From: MFZZ01 sp964610165
Lineage (GTDB): Bacteria > Patescibacteriota > Microgenomatia > UBA1406 > GWC2-37-13
Direction: 5' to 3'
NCBI GenBank assembly: GCA_964610165.1
Contig: CAZSUZ010000012.1
Location: 1 to 40,762, forward strand
Length of the DNA stretch: 40,762 nt
The notes beneath the pieces were generated by a model. It saw only the letters and a program-made list of their open reading frames with translations, did no database searches and was not told where the DNA came from. This document shows, in pieces, positions 7,144 through 13,633 of this stretch (its first letter is position 1; each line of letters opens with the position of its first letter). A program made the position numbers and the translations under genes.

Positions 7144-7700
7144 CTTTTATCTTTAATCAGATAATAATGCGTTTTAAAATGTTTACCTTTAATTTCATCA
7201 TATTTATATTCTTTGAGATAATCTATGGCAAATCCATGCGCAATAATGGTGACAGGCCTTTTTGTACCATCAAGAATACTATGTTTTAATTTTTGAACTA
7301 ATAGTGGAAATAAATAAATATAAATTACATCACCAGAAGATAGATTGCTATTTAACACATTTTGTCTTATAAAAGTTATATTTTTTACTTTTTTAATGTA
7401 TGAAAGAAATCGTGCAATTAATATAAGAATTGGATTAATATCAATGCCTATTCCTTTTACACCTATATGTTGTACTGCATATCTGGTTACTCGACCATCA
7501 CCACAACCTAATTCTATAAATGTCATTCCTTGTTTAAGACCAGCTCGTTCAAAAATTGTATTTAATTCTTCTCTTGCAGTTGCAACGTACGGAGCACCTT
7601 TTAACCATGAGAATACAAGAAAAACAGCATACACAGCTACCCAACCTAAAACAACGATTTCTACAATGATTAATAAGATGTATAAAGCTTCTGAAAGCAT
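7140..7700 (-). CDS. Membrane-anchored class I SAM-dependent methyltransferase
   Basis: A protein of 186 aa. Residues 5-33 form an N-terminal membrane helix. A Rossmann-type methyltransferase follows with motif I FIELGCGDGR (61-70) and an acidic residue after the second strand (GIDIN, 84-88) to bind the SAM ribose. The later part, GDVIYIYLFPLL, occupies the motif IV position. The substrate is unknown; small anchored enzymes like this occur in CPR and other bacteria. The -10 candidate TATACT lies 9 nt before the ATG with no Shine-Dalgarno. It runs divergently from the two tRNA genes, sharing the short AT-rich interval 7701-7743. Confidence 0.82.
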   Translation of the reverse strand: MLSEALYILLIIVEIVVLGWVAVYAVFLVFSWLKGAPYVATAREELNTIFERAGLKQGMTFIELGCGDGRVTRYAVQHIGVKGIGIDINPILILIARFLSYIKKVKNITFIRQNVLNSNLSSGDVIYIYLFPLLVQKLKHSILDGTKRPVTIIAHGFAIDYLKEYKYDEIKGKHFKTHYYLIKDKS

Positions 7701-7711
7701 AGTAACTATAG

Positions 7712-7717
7712 TATAAT
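7712..7717 (+). promoter_or_regulatory. Probable -10 box of the tRNA-Arg/tRNA-Lys unit
   Basis: TATAAT lies 26 nt before the tRNA-Arg 5' end; a -35 is poor (TTCTGA near 7689). It lies within the interval divergent with the methyltransferase. Confidence 0.45.
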
Positions 7718-7743
7718 ATATGGTTGATAGAATAAGCAGTATT

Positions 7744-7815
7744 GCCTCTATAGCTTAATGGATAGAGCACTGGTCTTCGGAACCAGTGATGGGGGTTCGA
7801 TTCCCTCTAGGGGCA
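7744..7815 (+). tRNA. tRNA-Arg (TCG)
   Basis: Acceptor GCCTCTA pairs with TAGGGGC (one G-U), D stem GCTT/GAGC, anticodon stem CTGGT/ACCAG around CTTCGGA (anticodon TCG), T loop TTCGATT. The discriminator is A; CCA is not encoded. U34 could read the CGN box. Confidence 0.95.
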
Positions 7816-7823
7816 CTTCTTTT

Positions 7824-7895
7824 GGGCCCGTAGCTCAATGGTAGAGCAGTAGCCTCTTAAGCTATTGGTTCCGAGTTCGAGTCTCGGCGGGCTCA
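7824..7895 (+). tRNA. tRNA-Lys (CTT)
   Basis: Acceptor GGGCCCG pairs with CGGGCTC, D stem GCTC/GAGC, anticodon stem GTAGC/GCTAT around CTCTTAA (anticodon CTT), T arm CCGAG-TTCGAGT-CTCGG. CCA is not encoded. It lies 8 nt after tRNA-Arg, so both are on one transcript. Confidence 0.95.
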
Positions 7896-7916
7896 CAATA
7901 TTAATTAAAACTTAGT

Positions 7917-7953
7917 AAGCACTCATAAAGTATTGTATTGAGTGCTTTTTTTT
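7917..7953 (+). terminator. Rho-independent terminator of the tRNA unit
   Basis: AAGCACTCA (7917-7925) pairs with TGAGTGCTT (7939-7947), and T8 follows (7946-7953). Confidence 0.92.
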
Positions 7954-8000
7954 GCTTATTATTCTTTGCAAGTAAAAAAATTATAAGATTAATTTTGTAG

Positions 8001-8006
8001 TATAAT
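8001..8006 (+). promoter_or_regulatory. Probable -10 box for the surface-protein gene
   Basis: TATAAT with only a weak -35 candidate upstream. Transcription from about 8013 gives a leader near 195 nt, very long for this window, that contains the 8053-8104 hairpin and the 8079 mini-ORF. Confidence 0.5.
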
Positions 8007-8052
8007 ATCCTTTTCGCACTTTAAAAGTAGATATTACATTAATAGCTGTTTT

Positions 8053-8104
8053 TAAGACGGATATACAAGGAGAGATATATGTCTCTTTATGTATATCCGT
8101 CTTA
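8053..8104 (+). promoter_or_regulatory. Long leader hairpin masking a Shine-Dalgarno
   Basis: TAAGACGGATATAC (8053-8066) pairs perfectly with GTATATCCGTCTTA (8091-8104). The stem continues with AAGGAGA (8067-8073) against TCTCTTT (8082-8088) after a 2-nt bulge, giving about 21 pairs and an 8-nt loop. The AAGGAG ribosome site lies in the stem and the ATG of the mini-ORF in the loop. It may be a translational switch, an RNA-stability element or a DNA operator. Confidence 0.7.
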
Positions 8105-8153
8105 TGGTTGCCAATCGTGGCATACCAAAGAAGCAGACTATTATAAGTTATGA
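8079..8153 (+). CDS. Possible 24-codon leader peptide (uORF)
   Basis: An ATG at 8079 has a perfect AAGGAG 6 nt upstream and runs 24 codons (it begins MSLYVYPSYG) to TGA 8151. It lies in the leader of the surface-protein gene, 55 nt before that gene's start. The peptide has five Tyr, one Cys and one Trp and no hydrophobic stretch. Its ribosome site is buried in the hairpin at 8053-8104. It could be a regulatory leader peptide; it could also be chance within a structured leader, since no homologue can be checked here. Confidence 0.4.
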   Translation: MSLYVYPSYGCQSWHTKEADYYKL

Positions 8154-8208
8154 TGGTCTCGGATAAAACCAATCCTCCACTTTATGTAGTTTAAGAAAGG
8201 TGTGCACA

Positions 8209-10542
8209 ATGAAACGCTATGTTTCAAAGGTAGTTTTGTCGTTCTGTCTAGTTGTTGGAATGTTGTTATCGATTTCAACACCGGCTTTTGCTGATGGTTT
8301 GTTACCTGCATTTACGCAGGATGAGATTGACAGTAAATGGGTTGCAGATCGTTTTTTTCCAACAGATGATGCAACTTCGGTTTCTGCATTTGGCCGTAGT
8401 AAGGTTCTGAGAATTGGAATTGACAAAACTCAGACGCAGGCGGGTACATTTCAACGGACTGAAGGTATTAAAACACCCGACGCCGCAGCAAATGCTCCTG
8501 CCGGTAATTTTGGTACAGAAGTAGAAATTGATCTGTATATTGACTCGGACTGGCAGAACAAAGCAGTCAGAGCAGGTGTTTGGACAGTTGGAGATACTGG
8601 ATCTGGTGCAAGAGACGAACTGTATGGAATCATAGAGTTTGTGAATCTTGAAACCTGTCCTTCTCCTGATTGTACAAACTTTGCGACGACACCTACCCAT
8701 ACTGGGTTCCGAATTTGGGACTCAAATATTGGGTGGTCTGAGTATTTGACCACTCCGTTTGTATGGGATACATGGGTAACGCTCCGCATTGTACTGGATA
8801 CAACCGCAGGTGAATACCAGTACTATATCAACGACGAACTGGTAGGAACTGCTGCGGGTGGAACTAATTACATTCGTGAAGTGTTTTTGAATAGTTATAA
8901 CTTTGGGGCGGATAACTTTCCGACTCTTTCAAGAAATAGCTATGCAGCACACTGGCACAATGGCGTGCCGGTTGTAGAGCTATGCACAGGTGGGGATTCT
9001 GAACTAGTAACACCGCTTAATATGAGTGATTGGACTATAAACAATAGTTACAATTCTCAAAATTTGAGCGTGTATGAATTTACCGCTGATGGGATCACAA
9101 TAGACAATCCAGTAAACGAAGCCAAGACAATTATACTTCGTCCAGTAAATATACCTCTGGCTGAAATTAATTTTCTTGATTTTGATGTAACTGGTAATGG
9201 CATCTTTACCCCAACCTATCAACTTCAAGTAACAGGTTGGGAAGATGGTGCGGCTTTTGCTACCCTTGTATGGGAGGCAGTTTATAACGATCCTGACGGG
9301 AAGGGAGTGTTTGATGGTTATTGGTGGCGAACTGGCTCTGCATTGGGTGTTCCCAATGGAGTTAATTCAGCCACACCATACGAATCTAGACACAAAGTAA
9401 CACTAGAAGAAATTCTGGATGCAAATCCGGATCTAGTGATTATTGCTTATGGCATTTCGTATGGTTCATACCAACCGGGTGACGCTCTGGTAACTTCGAT
9501 TAATTTCGATTGCTTTGAGACAACCTTTGGTCTTGAGCCAGTAACAGTCCCTGCGCCTACGGTAAATGAAATTGTTGCTTGTAATACTTATGGCAGTGTT
9601 ATTTTGCCAGAAGTTGAAGGAGCAACAGTTACTGCAGATCCAGAGAATGCTACGCAAGGTGACGTTACAGTTACTGCTGTGGCATTGCCGGGTTACACGA
9701 TTATTGGTGATACTGAATGGGTAGTGAGTATCGGAGATTATTACTTGTGCCAAGCACAAGTTGTAAAACCGGTACCTGCTCCTATTACACAATGTGGCAT
9801 GACGGGCAACATCTATTACTTTCAGGTAGAAGGTTTGACGTTTGTAGAAACGCCTCCTGATGCTATTGAAGGTGAAGTTGATGTTACCTACACTGTGGCA
9901 GACGGCTATGAAGCAGTTGGCTCAGATCTTGGTCCATGGACTTTCGATCTTGGTACATATGAAGCTTGTGAGCCGGAAGTTATTACAGAAACTGAAACTG
10001 TGACTGTAACAGAGCCAATCACGGTTAATATCCCCGTTACTACGGAAGTGCCGGTTACGACAACAATTCCTGTAACCGTTGAGGTGCCAATAACGACAGA
10101 AATACCCGTTACTACAACGGTTCCTATAACTGTTCACGTACCCGTTACTACGGAAGTGCCGGTTACGACGACAGTTCCTGTAACTGTAGAACTGCCAATA
10201 ACAATTAGTGAGCCTATCACGGTAAGCTATCCAGTTACAGTTGAAATTCACATAACTCAAACATTTACCAACTATGAAGCTGGTACGCCAGTCTTTGTAA
10301 ATGGTACGTGTACAGATTTAGCTGGGAAAGTTGTCTTGCCTGTATCTATGGCAATTGACTACGGAATCTTGGGAAACACGTTGCCGGGTAATACAACTCG
10401 TGTGAAGGCTGTGCTCAGAGAAGGTATTGAAGGGAGTTTAATTGGTACAAACGAGTGGGAGTACACATTCCCAACGGAAGAAAGCCTTAATTGTGGTGAA
10501 TTAGATAAATCAAAGATCTATTTCCCACAACTTAGTAAATAG
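8209..10542 (+). CDS. Large secreted surface protein with Thr/Pro hexapeptide stalk
   Basis: A 777-residue exported protein. ATG 8209 is chosen over GTG 8200 because AAAGG lies 8 nt upstream and the signal peptide then begins MKRYVSKVV and ends STPAFA (residues 1-29). Residues about 40-255 look like a concanavalin/laminin-G-type beta-sandwich (TPFVWDTWVTLRIVLD, YQYYINDELVG). Two related modules of about 75 residues follow near 450-590 (TVTADPENATQGDVTVT; TFVETPPDAIEGEVDVT). A run of about 14 P[VI]Txx[VI] hexads occupies about 600-685, then a last beta domain. It ends KIYFPQLSK with no sorting signal or membrane anchor. Base and codon use are visibly more GC-rich than in its neighbours. It is probably an adhesin or envelope protein; the ligand is unknown. 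Confidence 0.82.
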   Translation: MKRYVSKVVLSFCLVVGMLLSISTPAFADGLLPAFTQDEIDSKWVADRFFPTDDATSVSAFGRSKVLRIGIDKTQTQAGTFQRTEGIKTPDAAANAPAGNFGTEVEIDLYIDSDWQNKAVRAGVWTVGDTGSGARDELYGIIEFVNLETCPSPDCTNFATTPTHTGFRIWDSNIGWSEYLTTPFVWDTWVTLRIVLDTTAGEYQYYINDELVGTAAGGTNYIREVFLNSYNFGADNFPTLSRNSYAAHWHNGVPVVELCTGGDSELVTPLNMSDWTINNSYNSQNLSVYEFTADGITIDNPVNEAKTIILRPVNIPLAEINFLDFDVTGNGIFTPTYQLQVTGWEDGAAFATLVWEAVYNDPDGKGVFDGYWWRTGSALGVPNGVNSATPYESRHKVTLEEILDANPDLVIIAYGISYGSYQPGDALVTSINFDCFETTFGLEPVTVPAPTVNEIVACNTYGSVILPEVEGATVTADPENATQGDVTVTAVALPGYTIIGDTEWVVSIGDYYLCQAQVVKPVPAPITQCGMTGNIYYFQVEGLTFVETPPDAIEGEVDVTYTVADGYEAVGSDLGPWTFDLGTYEACEPEVITETETVTVTEPITVNIPVTTEVPVTTTIPVTVEVPITTEIPVTTTVPITVHVPVTTEVPVTTTVPVTVELPITISEPITVSYPVTVEIHITQTFTNYEAGTPVFVNGTCTDLAGKVVLPVSMAIDYGILGNTLPGNTTRVKAVLREGIEGSLIGTNEWEYTFPTEESLNCGELDKSKIYFPQLSK
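10012..10258 (+). repeat. In-gene tandem hexapeptide-coding repeat
   Basis: About 14 copies of an 18-nt unit encode P[VI]Txx[VI]. A 29-nt stretch starting at 10033 recurs exactly at 10141, 108 nt (six units) later, which suggests recent duplication within the array. Confidence 0.85.
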
Positions 10543-10590
10543 TTTTACTAGCTTTAAAGTAACAAAGCGAAGTTAGATTATTTGCTAATC

Positions 10591-10638
10591 TTGGGTTAGT
10601 AGGTGGCCTTTGGCCACCTACTAACCTCCCAATTTTTT
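10591..10638 (+). terminator. Strong rho-independent terminator
   Basis: GGTTAGTAGGTGGCC (10594-10608) pairs perfectly over 15 bp with GGCCACCTACTAACC (10612-10626) around a TTT loop. TTGGG and CCCAA can extend it across a bulge, and T6 follows at 10633-10638. The T run overlaps the stop codon of the convergent CNNM-type gene. Confidence 0.9.
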
Positions 10639-11926
10639 AATTAAGAGGAATTTTTGTAAGTAAAATTTTATCTACTCTATTACCATCCATATCAACTACT
10701 TCTATCTTGTATTCATCCATTTCAAAAGAGTCCGATGTTACGGGAACTTTACCAAGAATGTCCATTACAAATCCGCCAACAGTTGTAAAACCACCATATT
10801 CCTCGTGTGGAAGATCTTCAATTTCAAAATAATCTTTAAATTCATTGACGGATAAAAGTCCATCAATTAACCATGAGTTTTTTGATCTTTTAATAATTTT
10901 TAGTTCTTCTTTTTCATGAACTTCAGGTAAATCTCCAACTAATGCTTCTAAAATATCACTAATATGAATAAGACCTTCAATATTTCCATATTCGTCTACA
11001 ATAAGCCCAGTATGAACTCTTGTTCTTTTTAATAACTCAAGAACATTAAAAACTTTTTTATTTTCTGGAATAAGAGGTGCTTTAATAATATGTTTTTTAA
11101 TTGATGGTTTTTCTGAGGATAATAATTCTAAAACAATAGAATCATAACTAATCATTCCAACAACATTGTCAATATCTTCTTTACAAACAGGAAAATAAGA
11201 ATAAGGATTGTTAAGTACAAGTTCTTTTAGCTCTTTAGCAGTAATTTTTTCATCAATCCACACAATTTTATTTCTTGTAATCATGAGTGAATTAACTTTT
11301 GTATCTGTAAGATTAATTGCTTGTTCTAGAATACCTCGTTCAGCCTTTCCAAATAGTCCTGTTTGGGCGCCTTCTTGAATAATCATTTTTAGTTCATCTT
11401 CACTAACTGTTGCTTCTTTGGATTGATTTATGCCAAATATTTGTAATATAAAGTCAGTGGATTTACTTAGAACGGTAACTATTTGAATAAATAAGGAAGA
11501 AATGAATTCCATTGGAACAGCCATGATAAGTGCAATTCGTTCTGCATACTGTAATCCAATACGTTTTGGAACAAGCTCCCCTATGACTATGGAAATATAA
11601 GTTGTGATAATAACAACGAGAATAAATGCAATTGTTCCACTAATACTTTCAGCTAATCCCAAAGATGAAAGATATAGTGCAAAAGGTTCTGATAAAGTAA
11701 TACCACTCAATGCACCGGTTAAGATACCAATGAGAGTAATTCCTACTTGAATAGTTGAAAATAATTTATTTGGATTTTCTGTTAACTTAAGAACTATTGC
11801 AGCACTTTGATGACCTTCGTCTTCTAGTTTGCGTAGTTTAGAACGTTTTGCAGAAATCATAGCTATTTCAGCCATGGAAAGAAGACCGTTAATTAAAACA
11901 AGAAAAAGAATCACAAATAATTTCAT
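10637..11926 (-). CDS. CNNM/CorC-HlyC family membrane protein (DUF21-CBS-CorC)
   Basis: An inner-membrane protein of 429 aa, a likely divalent-cation (Mg2+/Co2+) transporter or regulator of the CNNM/YfjD type. Residues 1-180 form the DUF21 membrane domain (SMAEIAMISAKRSKL near the start is typical). Residues about 205-330 hold the CBS pair (VNSLMITRNKIVWI; GLIVDEYGNIEGLI), and 345-425 the CorC/HlyC C-terminal domain (EEYGGFTTVGGFVMDILG). It is often annotated 'hemolysin'; that name is historical. Length and domain order are normal. The promoter TTTACT-17-TATAAT leaves a leader of only about 7 nt. It is divergent from obg. Confidence 0.93.
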   Translation of the reverse strand: MKLFVILFLVLINGLLSMAEIAMISAKRSKLRKLEDEGHQSAAIVLKLTENPNKLFSTIQVGITLIGILTGALSGITLSEPFALYLSSLGLAESISGTIAFILVVIITTYISIVIGELVPKRIGLQYAERIALIMAVPMEFISSLFIQIVTVLSKSTDFILQIFGINQSKEATVSEDELKMIIQEGAQTGLFGKAERGILEQAINLTDTKVNSLMITRNKIVWIDEKITAKELKELVLNNPYSYFPVCKEDIDNVVGMISYDSIVLELLSSEKPSIKKHIIKAPLIPENKKVFNVLELLKRTRVHTGLIVDEYGNIEGLIHISDILEALVGDLPEVHEKEELKIIKRSKNSWLIDGLLSVNEFKDYFEIEDLPHEEYGGFTTVGGFVMDILGKVPVTSDSFEMDEYKIEVVDMDGNRVDKILLTKIPLN

Positions 11927-11940
11927 AGGTGTAAGAGATT

Positions 11941-12009
11941 ATTATATCAGAGAATTGATTAAGAGTAAATTTAGTTTGTCTTTTTATAACAAGACATATA
12001 AGGTATAAT
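11941..12009. promoter_or_regulatory. Divergent promoters of the CNNM-type gene and obg
   Basis: Minus strand: TTTACT (11969-11964), a 17-nt spacer and TATAAT (11946-11941), 14 nt before the ATG at 11926. Plus strand: TATAAT (12004-12009), 6 nt before the obg ATG, with only weak -35 matches. The obg mRNA should be leaderless. Confidence 0.7.
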
Positions 12010-12015
12010 ATACCT

Positions 12016-12960
12016 ATGTTTATTGATGAAGCATATATACAAGTTGAAGGTGGCACAGGTGGAACCGGAAGAGCAGCATTTTTTCCTGGAGTAAAAACGG
12101 GGCCTTCTGGTGGTGATGGTGGGAAAGGTGGCAATGTTTATGCAGTTGCCGAACCCAATATGATCGATTTATATAAATATTCGACAGTCACAAAATTTAG
12201 AGCCGGAGATGGTGTTGTTGGAGCTAATTTTAAAAGAACTGGCGCACACGGCACCGACTTAACAATTAAAGTACCTGTTGGAACATTATTTATAGATCAA
12301 GAAACAAAAGAATCATTTGAGATTACCACTGGTGAACCAGTACTGTTAGTAACTGGTGGCTATGGTGGAAAAGGAAATGCTAAATTTGCAACACCAACCA
12401 ATAGATCCCCTAAAAATGCTCAGCCTGGAAAACCTGGAGCTGAAAGAAGATTTAAATTAGTACTAAAATTAATTGCAAATTATGGATTAATTGGTCTTCC
12501 AAATGCAGGTAAAAGTAGTTTACTTAATGAATTAACAGCAGCTCAAGTAAGAACTGCACCTTATCCATTTACAACTCTTGAACCAAACTTAGGAGCATTT
12601 AACAATAGCATAATTGCAGATATTCCTGGACTTATAGAAGGTGCTTCCGAAGGAAAAGGACTAGGAATTAAATTTTTAAAACATATTGAAAAAGTTGAAG
12701 TGCTTATTCATTGTATAGCAGCAGATTCTGAAGACATTATAAAAGACTATGAAACAGTGATTGCAGAAATCGGCAGATATAATGCTCAGTTACTTAATAA
12801 GAAACAAATTATATTACTTACAAAAACAGACCTTATTGACGAAAAAAAACAGAAAGATATTCTTAAAAAATTAAAAAAATATAATACGTTAGTTCTTCCA
12901 GTTTCTATTTATAATCCTGAACAGTTTAATACGGTTAAAGAAACCCTTACAAAGTTGTAA
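12016..12960 (+). CDS. obg: Obg family GTPase lacking the OCT domain
   Basis: An essential GTPase of 50S ribosome assembly. Residues 1-155 form the glycine-rich Obg fold (GGTGGTGRAAFF, GGDGGKGGNV). The G domain follows with G1 GLPNAGKSS (about 159-167), G2/switch I PFTTLEPNLG, G3 DIPGLIEGA, and G4 as TKTD. At 314 residues it ends with the G domain; the C-terminal OCT domain seen in Bacillus is missing, as in E. coli-like and minimal forms. It is a single gene with a leaderless promoter. The next gene has its own -10, and no terminator is visible between them. Confidence 0.95.
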   Translation: MFIDEAYIQVEGGTGGTGRAAFFPGVKTGPSGGDGGKGGNVYAVAEPNMIDLYKYSTVTKFRAGDGVVGANFKRTGAHGTDLTIKVPVGTLFIDQETKESFEITTGEPVLLVTGGYGGKGNAKFATPTNRSPKNAQPGKPGAERRFKLVLKLIANYGLIGLPNAGKSSLLNELTAAQVRTAPYPFTTLEPNLGAFNNSIIADIPGLIEGASEGKGLGIKFLKHIEKVEVLIHCIAADSEDIIKDYETVIAEIGRYNAQLLNKKQIILLTKTDLIDEKKQKDILKKLKKYNTLVLPVSIYNPEQFNTVKETLTKL

Positions 12961-13010
12961 TTCTCACACATTACACACTTATTTTTGAAGTAATTCATAC
13001 ATATCAGCTT

Positions 13011-13016
13011 TAGAAT
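13011..13016 (+). promoter_or_regulatory. -10 box of a leaderless promoter
   Basis: TAGAAT ends 6 nt before the ATG at 13023; no convincing -35 or Shine-Dalgarno is present. Confidence 0.5.
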
Positions 13017-13022
13017 TATGTT

Positions 13023-13580
13023 ATGCCTACTATATATGATTCAAAAAAAGATGAAATAAGAAAAGAAGAGGAAATTATTGAAGAGCCGGATTACCCGCCA
13101 CCTCCAACACAAGAAAAGCAAAAAAAGGAACTGCCTTTTGATGACCTTAATAAAGGTACTCCTGAACAAGAATTAGAAAAAACAGTAAAAGGATCAAGAC
13201 GTATTTTATTTAAAGCAAAAACACTTTTTCCATTCGATTTATTTCCAGATGAACTTATTATTGATGAAAACAAAATAGATATTGTAAGTGGTATATTCTT
13301 CTTTTCTAAAGATATATTTTCAATACCAATAGATAACATTAGTGGCGTAGATAGTTCTTACGATTTGTTTTTTGGACAATTACGTATTGAAGCTTGGGGA
13401 CTTAATAAAAATCCATCACCTATTCGTTTTTTATCAAAACATGATGCAGAAAAAGCAAGAAGCATTATAAATGGTTTAGTAATGGCAAATAAAAATGATA
13501 TAGATTTAAAATCAATTCCGTTATCTAAAACAAAAACTCAATTAGAAGAAATTGGAACAGCAAGACAATCAGTAAATTAA
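13023..13580 (+). CDS. Hypothetical protein with bacterial PH-like domain
   Basis: A soluble protein of 185 aa. Residues 1-55 are charged and disordered, with a proline cluster (DYPPPPTQ). Residues about 58-152 look like a bacterial pleckstrin-homology-like beta fold: PFDLFPDELIIDENKIDI, then FSIPIDNISGVDSSYD, FGQLRIEAWG, and a final helix KHDAEKARSIINGL. Such domains usually bind membranes or protein partners; no membrane helix is present. The function is unknown. The mRNA is probably leaderless. It lies 53 nt upstream of the DipZ-like gene on the same strand. Confidence 0.65.
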   Translation: MPTIYDSKKDEIRKEEEIIEEPDYPPPPTQEKQKKELPFDDLNKGTPEQELEKTVKGSRRILFKAKTLFPFDLFPDELIIDENKIDIVSGIFFFSKDIFSIPIDNISGVDSSYDLFFGQLRIEAWGLNKNPSPIRFLSKHDAEKARSIINGLVMANKNDIDLKSIPLSKTKTQLEEIGTARQSVN

Positions 13581-13585
13581 ATGTA

Positions 13586-13633
13586 TATAATAAATGAAGG
13601 GCAAAAAAAAGCCCTCCATCCCGCAAAAGCGAG
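13586..13633 (+). promoter_or_regulatory. Promoter and structured leader of the DipZ-like gene
   Basis: TATAAT (13586-13591) is followed by two small hairpins: AGGGC-A8-GCCCT (13598-13615) and CCATCCCGC-AAAA-GCGAGATGG (13616-13637). The second contains the start codon at 13634. No Shine-Dalgarno is evident. On the other strand the same bases look like a hairpin followed by T8. Confidence 0.5.

Noticed and set aside
8200..8208. GTG start for the surface protein
   Set aside because: It adds three residues and overlaps the AAAGG ribosome site; ATG 8209 is 8 nt after it and begins a normal signal peptide.
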